The notes under the pieces are model-generated. The model was not told the origin of the DNA, ran no database searches, and saw only the letters and a list, made by a program, of their open reading frames with translations. Shown piece after piece: positions 59,664 to 64,000 of a stretch of 64,000 nucleotides of DNA (positions are counted from its first letter, which is position 1; the number at the start of each line of letters is the position of its first letter). Source of the stretch: Mycobacterium sp. GA-1285 (GTDB taxonomy: Bacteria; Actinomycetota; Actinomycetes; Mycobacteriales; Mycobacteriaceae). Position numbers and translations under genes: made by a program. Location: contig NZ_LQIS01000018.1 of NCBI RefSeq assembly GCF_001499905.1, positions 1 through 64,000 of the forward strand. Direction: 5' to 3'.

Positions 59664-61270
59664 TAAATCCAGAGATTCGACGAACCAGCCAGTGCATACG
59701 TTCGGTAATGCTCCGTCGAGATCAGGCGCAATCCATGCAGCGGAGATGCGGAGACGACGTAGCAATTCCTCGAGTGTTCGAACATCGACATGTACCAAGA
59801 GAACGCATCGGAATCAGCGGAACTCCACGACGCTGGCTGAGCGGCATGGTATCCCACCCACTCAAAACCCGCATTGATGTCGGTATGGGCTACCCCCCGG
59901 GCCACAAGCTTCGAAGCGGCATGCCACCGCGCCGCATCGAAGGCAAGGGCGTTAGCGATTACGGCCGTCGAGGTCGCCGCTAGGATCGCCACCGCAGCCA
60001 CCGGAAGTAACTTGCGGCGGACCGGCGGCGGAGAGCGGCCGTCGGTTGCACGGCAGCCGAGCAAGGCAACGCAAGCCACGGGGATAAGGATGAGCAGAGA
60101 TCGCCCGAAGGCCGGCTGCCCCAGGACAACCTGCGCGAGCGTGCCGCCAAGGGTGAGAAGCAGCACCAGACCAAGCATTCGGTCGAGTCGGATCCCTGAG
60201 TCAATGAGCTGCCCCACGATGAGAGCCAGCGATACGCAAGCCATCACTACCAAAGTGAACCACCACCAGTCAGGCAGCACGTGACGCGTGCCGATGGAGG
60301 CTGCAGTGTAGGCGCCATCCCGCGTCAAGTAGTTGCTGAGGAAGATGAAATTCCCCTGGCCGAAGACATGCGCCACGCCTGCGACGAGGGCGGTCAGCAC
60401 AAACACACCTACGCTTATCCGCTGCGCTCGTCGCGACCATCTGCGTGGGCGCACTGAAATGAGCACCACTGGAAAGACGGCAAGGGCCACGAAGAAGCAC
60501 ATGGCAACGGCTGTTGCAATTGCAAGTACCGTGCTAATGCCGAGCGGCGTCAGCGGGGCTCCGCCGTCATGAGGCAGGGATCGACGCCATACTTCAAACA
60601 CCGCGATCACTAGTGCGGAGAACATTCCGGCGAGTAATGCAATCCGGCGCTTTCTGCCGCGCCAAGCCGTCAGCGTGACCGCGACTGCGACAACTGGGCC
60701 GACGATCGCCTGTTCCCTAACCGTGACTCCCCAAGTGCCGATGGCAAGTGCGCCCAGCAAATACCGCGCATCCTGCACGCGAAGCGCTCGGTCAGTCAGG
60801 AAGAGACAAGCAACTACGGCAGTGAAGGCAGGGATCTCTGCCATATAGGACGTTGTCAGCAGTCCGAAATCCGGCGTCAGACCCACAAGGGCGGTTCCCA
60901 GGAGCGCCCCGCTACGCCCTATTCGGGGCACTAGCAAGCCGTAGGTGGCTAGGAGCCCGCAGGTCGCCAGCGCGGCAACAAACAGCTGTTGAGCGACGAT
61001 CGACTGGCCCAAGGGCCCCAGGATGACAATCTGTCCAATCAAGGCGGCGCGATTCCACCCCACGAGCTCGATCGAGCCACTTCGAGCGTGACGTTCGGCA
61101 ATCAGGGAGTACGCCCATGCATCGTTGTGAGGAATCTCCAAGCTTCCGGTGAAAACGGCTAAGAAGACGGGCCAACCAATGCAAAAACAAAGGATCCCGG
61201 CCAACGGAAGAAGCTGACGGTAACTGACCCCTGCCCTGCCAGATAATGCAGAACTTGCCGTTGACCACAT
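59618..61270 (-). CDS. Polytopic membrane protein, possible GT-C glycosyltransferase
   Basis: A 550-residue protein with about 11-13 hydrophobic segments. The first outside loop reads SLEIPHNDAWAYSLIAERHA, with an acidic residue after the first helix in the position used by GT-C enzymes such as ArnT, and TSYMAEIPAFTAVVACLFL resembles the second conserved loop of that group. The C-terminal 90 residues look like an outside domain with three cysteines in the protein's last third. Base composition is visibly lower in GC than in neighbouring genes, with rarer codons, so recent transfer is likely. Its 3' end overlaps the truncated dehydrogenase fragment. I cannot name a substrate, and the start codon is only the longest choice. 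Confidence 0.6.
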   Translation of the reverse strand: MWSTASSALSGRAGVSYRQLLPLAGILCFCIGWPVFLAVFTGSLEIPHNDAWAYSLIAERHARSGSIELVGWNRAALIGQIVILGPLGQSIVAQQLFVAALATCGLLATYGLLVPRIGRSGALLGTALVGLTPDFGLLTTSYMAEIPAFTAVVACLFLTDRALRVQDARYLLGALAIGTWGVTVREQAIVGPVVAVAVTLTAWRGRKRRIALLAGMFSALVIAVFEVWRRSLPHDGGAPLTPLGISTVLAIATAVAMCFFVALAVFPVVLISVRPRRWSRRAQRISVGVFVLTALVAGVAHVFGQGNFIFLSNYLTRDGAYTAASIGTRHVLPDWWWFTLVVMACVSLALIVGQLIDSGIRLDRMLGLVLLLTLGGTLAQVVLGQPAFGRSLLILIPVACVALLGCRATDGRSPPPVRRKLLPVAAVAILAATSTAVIANALAFDAARWHAASKLVARGVAHTDINAGFEWVGYHAAQPASWSSADSDAFSWYMSMFEHSRNCYVVSASPLHGLRLISTEHYRTYALAGSSNLWIYQTFPCHRPGTAGET

Positions 61271-61486
61271 AAATGTGAAGGCCCCCCATGCACATTCCCG
61301 CGTCCCCTCACGCGCCGTGCGGCAGACTAACCCAAACCAGACGCAGAGTTGCAGAATTCAGCTGTTTCGGATACTGCCCTCTAACACACGGGAGGGTCGC
61401 GGGTAATTCGCCGATTCGCGCATGACTGAGAACATGGGCACCCTTAGTCGATGGAATAGTGAGACGCGTTTCCGACCAACAGGCCG

Positions 61487-62380
61487 TCAGTCCTCGAGCG
61501 CCCGCCCGACGATCAACGGGTCCGGCTCGCCGACCACCTCGACGTCCTTGTCGTCATAGTCGAAGCGCGACAACAGATATCGCATCGCGTTGATCCGCCC
61601 GCGCTTCTTGTCGTTGCTCTTCACCACGATCCACGGTGCGTGGTCGGTGTCGGTCGCCAGGAACATCTCCTCCTTGGCCCTGGTGTAGTCCTCCCACCGG
61701 TTGACCGCTTCCATGTCCATCGACGAGAACTTCCACTGCCGCAGCGGATCGACCAGCCGGATCGCAAACCGCGTCCGCTGCTCGGCCGGCGACACCGAGA
61801 ACCAGAACTTGGTCAGGTGCAATCCCGAGTTGACCAACATCTCCTCGAACGCGGGTGCCTGGCGCATGAACTCGGCGTGCTGTTCGGGCGTGCAAAAACC
61901 CATCACCCGCTCCACGCCGGCGCGGTTGTACCAGGAGCGGTCGAACAACACCATCTCCCCGCCGGTGGGCAGATGTCGCACATAGCGCTGGAAGTACCAC
62001 TGCGACTTCTCTTCTTCCGTGGGCTTCTCCAGCGCGACGACCCGTGCGCCGCGCGGGTTGAGGTGCTCCATGAACCGTTGGATCGAGCCGCCCTTACCCG
62101 CCGCATCCCGGCCCTCGAACACGATCACGTGCCGCGCGCCGGTGCGCTTGCTCCAGTTCTGCAACTTGAGAAGTTCGATCTGGAGCTGTCGTTTGGTCCG
62201 CTCGTACTCCTCGCGACTCATCCGCTCGTCGTACGGATATCGTTCGCGCCACGTCTCGATCGGCTTGCCGTCGCGGTCGAGCAGCACCGGGTCGTCTTCG
62301 TCCTCGTCGTTGACGGTGTATCCGTGGTCGTCGGTCGACAGCGCGTCGAGGTCGATCTCCGAGTCTGCAGTCGTCATCAC
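61487..62380 (-). CDS. ppk2: Polyphosphate kinase 2
   Basis: A 297-residue PPK2 family enzyme that transfers phosphate between polyphosphate and nucleotides. Walker A is EGRDAAGKGG (89-98) and the lid/Walker B block is LFDRSWYNRAGVERVMGF (D147, R148). Other family motifs: SQWYFQRYVRHLPTGGEMV, EQRTRFAIRLVDPLRQWK and APWIVVKSNDKKRGR. The acidic first 40 residues are an extension. It looks like the orthologue of M. tuberculosis Rv3232c. It is divergent from the rhomboid-like gene across 62 bp that contain a perfect palindrome. Start ATG 62380 or the adjacent ATG 62377. Confidence 0.95.
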   Translation of the reverse strand: MMTTADSEIDLDALSTDDHGYTVNDEDEDDPVLLDRDGKPIETWRERYPYDERMSREEYERTKRQLQIELLKLQNWSKRTGARHVIVFEGRDAAGKGGSIQRFMEHLNPRGARVVALEKPTEEEKSQWYFQRYVRHLPTGGEMVLFDRSWYNRAGVERVMGFCTPEQHAEFMRQAPAFEEMLVNSGLHLTKFWFSVSPAEQRTRFAIRLVDPLRQWKFSSMDMEAVNRWEDYTRAKEEMFLATDTDHAPWIVVKSNDKKRGRINAMRYLLSRFDYDDKDVEVVGEPDPLIVGRALED

Positions 62381-62403
62381 CGGCTCCTAATGACGCTCGC
62401 CTA

Positions 62404-62419
62404 CCCGCAAGCTTGCGGG
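62404..62419. promoter_or_regulatory. 16-bp perfect palindrome in a divergent promoter region
   Basis: CCCGCAAGCTTGCGGG is its own reverse complement and sits 24 bp before the ppk2 start and 24 bp before the divergent membrane protein start. Position and symmetry suit an operator for a dimeric regulator, but no regulator gene is adjacent and no second copy was noticed. Confidence 0.4.
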
Positions 62420-62442
62420 GCTAATCGCGCTAACCTCAGCGG

Positions 62443-63060
62443 GTGCGGCTCCTCCGCGTCGTCGCCGGCGCCCCGTTCAGCTTCGCGTGGCTGCTCGTCT
62501 TGCTGGTCACGACCCGTGTTCAGCGCTCGGCCGGACATCGGGGGTCGCGACGGATCCAGCGCAGAAACTCCACGAACCTGCGCCGGCTGCGCAGCGAACC
62601 GCACCGCGTGCTCACCACCAGCCTGTTCTGGCTCGATGACCACAGGTGGTGGCCCTACATACCGGTGTTCGTCGCCGTCGTCGCTCCCGCGGAGCGCCGA
62701 TTAGGTTGGTGGCGTTGGCTTCTCGTCGGGATCGGTGCCCACGTCGTCGCTACCTACGTCGGCCAGAGCTACCTGCGGCTGCTGATCCGGAAGGGCCGTG
62801 CGCCGCAGCGGCTGGAGAACGCCCGCGACGTCGGGGTGAGCTACTTCGTTCTGGGGGTGGCCGGTGCGCTGTCGGGCTACACCCGCAAGCGGTGGCGCTC
62901 CGGCGCCCAGGCCGCGGCCGCGCTTGCGTTGGTCGGTAACGCCGTCGCCCGGCCCACGTTCACCGAAGTCGGTCACCTGACCGCGTTCGTGGCCGGACTG
63001 GCGACCGTTCCGATGATGCCGAACCGAGAGGACCGGCCCTACCCGCCGATACCGCTTTGA
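62443..63060 (+). CDS. Rhomboid-like membrane protein
   Basis: A 205-residue protein with about five hydrophobic segments. FWLDDHRWWPYIPVFVAVVAPAE, VVATYVGQSYLRLL and the C-terminal GHLTAFVAGL resemble the small rhomboid-like family of mycobacteria. The last has the rhomboid-type His-containing helix, but the GxSG serine motif of active rhomboid proteases is not evident, so catalytic activity is doubtful. Starts with GTG; no strong ribosome binding site. The N-terminal 50 residues are basic. Role unknown. Confidence 0.6.
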   Translation: MRLLRVVAGAPFSFAWLLVLLVTTRVQRSAGHRGSRRIQRRNSTNLRRLRSEPHRVLTTSLFWLDDHRWWPYIPVFVAVVAPAERRLGWWRWLLVGIGAHVVATYVGQSYLRLLIRKGRAPQRLENARDVGVSYFVLGVAGALSGYTRKRWRSGAQAAAALALVGNAVARPTFTEVGHLTAFVAGLATVPMMPNREDRPYPPIPL

Positions 63061-63115
63061 CCTCCGCACATCGGTGCGAAGGTTTCACAGCCTCCACCCC
63101 GGGAACGTTGTGGCC

Positions 63116-64000
63116 ATGGATTGGGAATGTGCCGTGGTCGGGGGAGGGGCCGCCGGCTTGAGCGCCGCCCTCGTGCTGGGCCGGGCGAGACGAAGCACGG
63201 TCGTCATCGATGCCGACGAACAAAGCAACCGCGCCGCCGGCGTCATCGGAGGACTGCTCGGCTACGACAAGCGTCCGCCCGCCGAGCTGTACGCCCAAGG
63301 ACGACGCGAGCTGACGGCCTACCCGAGCGTCGAGTACCGCCACGGGCAGATCGTCAGCGGCCGCCCGGTCGACAACGGGTTCATTCTCGAACCCGACGAC
63401 GGTGATCCGATTCTCGCCAAGCGGGTGTTGCTCGCTACCGGCATGCAGTACTGCCCGCCGGATCTGCCCGGCCTTGCCGAGCTGTGGGGCACCTCGGTTT
63501 TCCAGTGTCCGTTCTGCCACGGCTGGGAGATGCGCGACAAGCGCCTCGCCACCATGGCCGCGGGCGAAGAGGCGATGCACGCAGCGTTGATGCTGCGCGG
63601 CTGGAGCGACGACGTCGTGTTGCTGACCGACGGGCGCACCGACCTGTCACCCGCCGACAAAAAGGTGCTGCAAGCCGCCGACATCACCATCGACGACCGC
63701 CGCGTCGTCGAATTGCTCAGCGAGGACGGCAAACTGAGCGCGATCGCGTTCGCCGACGGTGACCGGCTCGCCCGCGACGGCCTCCTCGTCGAGGCACCGC
63801 TCAAGCAACGCTCAGCGCTCGCCGAGCAGCTGGGCGCCGCATGCACGCCCGGCCCGCTGGCCGTCGACACGATCAGCATCGACCCCATCCACCGCACCGA
63901 GGCCAGCGGCGTGTTCGCCGCAGGTGACCTCTGCAGCGAGCAGCCGTACGTGGCAGGCGCGATCGCCGCGGGGTCGAAGGCGGCGATGATCATCGTGCAG
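63116..64000 (+). CDS. FAD-dependent NAD(P) oxidoreductase, thioredoxin-reductase-like (runs off window)
   Basis: The visible 295 codons start ECAVVGGGAAGLSAALVLGRA, the FAD-binding GxGxxG motif, and continue with RVLLATGMQYCPPDLPGL and FQCPFCHGWEMRDK. The CPFC pair lies where thioredoxin reductase has its redox CxxC. The end has GVFAAGDLCSEQPYVAGAIAAG, the second FAD motif. The NADPH-domain glycine motif after CPFC is degenerate (TMAAGEEAMHAALML), as in related proteins of this group that do not reduce thioredoxin. The frame is open to the last base, so the C-terminus lies outside. ATG 63116 begins at the FAD motif and is the natural start. Substrate unknown. Confidence 0.85.
   Translation, partial: MDWECAVVGGGAAGLSAALVLGRARRSTVVIDADEQSNRAAGVIGGLLGYDKRPPAELYAQGRRELTAYPSVEYRHGQIVSGRPVDNGFILEPDDGDPILAKRVLLATGMQYCPPDLPGLAELWGTSVFQCPFCHGWEMRDKRLATMAAGEEAMHAALMLRGWSDDVVLLTDGRTDLSPADKKVLQAADITIDDRRVVELLSEDGKLSAIAFADGDRLARDGLLVEAPLKQRSALAEQLGAACTPGPLAVDTISIDPIHRTEASGVFAAGDLCSEQPYVAGAIAAGSKAAMIIVQ

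Overview
The window is high-GC actinobacterial DNA, most likely from a non-tuberculous Mycobacterium/Mycolicibacterium. It carries two mycolic-acid-type SAM methyltransferases beside a KasA/KasB-like ketosynthase, a PPK2, mycobacterial DUF families (DUF2505, DUF2237, DUF5994), and GC-rich codon use nearly throughout.

Region 1 (about 0.5-34.3 kb) is a secondary-metabolite locus. A single 30-kb gene (3406-33474) encodes a 10,022-residue nonribosomal peptide synthetase. I read it as eight modules: a starter-type condensation domain, eight adenylation and eight carrier domains, three epimerases (modules 2, 4 and 6) and a terminal thioesterase. The expected product is an octapeptide, probably N-acylated, with L-D-L-D-L-D-L-L configuration. 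Directly upstream is a 78-residue ORF that aligns with MbtH chaperones but has lost two of their three conserved tryptophans. An O-methyltransferase-type gene and a PhyH-type oxygenase lie further upstream, and a methyltransferase overlaps the 3' end. The third condensation domain contains an in-frame insertion of about 44 residues bounded by inverted repeats.

Region 2 (34.2-42.5 kb) concerns the cell envelope: DUF2237, a KasA/B-like ketosynthase whose catalytic Cys is Asp, two mycolate-modifying methyltransferases (one with hydroxymycolate-synthase-like residues), a flippase-like membrane protein with a kinase-like middle domain, a cytochrome P450 and a small secreted collagen-like repeat protein.

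Region 3 (42.6-45.2 kb) has a receptor Ser/Thr kinase fused to an extracellular amino-acid-binding domain, then a small ORF coupled to a DUF5994 gene.

Region 4 (45.2-57.9 kb) is a selenocysteine locus: selD, tRNA-Sec(UCA), a DUF488 gene, selA and selB, then (after a GT-C glycosyltransferase and a GH16 glucanase) a three-gene formate dehydrogenase whose catalytic subunit has an in-frame UGA followed by a SECIS-like hairpin. Decoding machinery and its substrate are thus in one neighbourhood. No second selenoprotein was recognised.

Region 5 (58.0-64.0 kb) is a mixed end: an MFS transporter with a frameshift, an N-terminal fragment of an alcohol dehydrogenase/quinone reductase, a lower-GC GT-C-like membrane protein that seems to mark an insertion, then PPK2, a rhomboid-like membrane protein and an FAD oxidoreductase running off the window.
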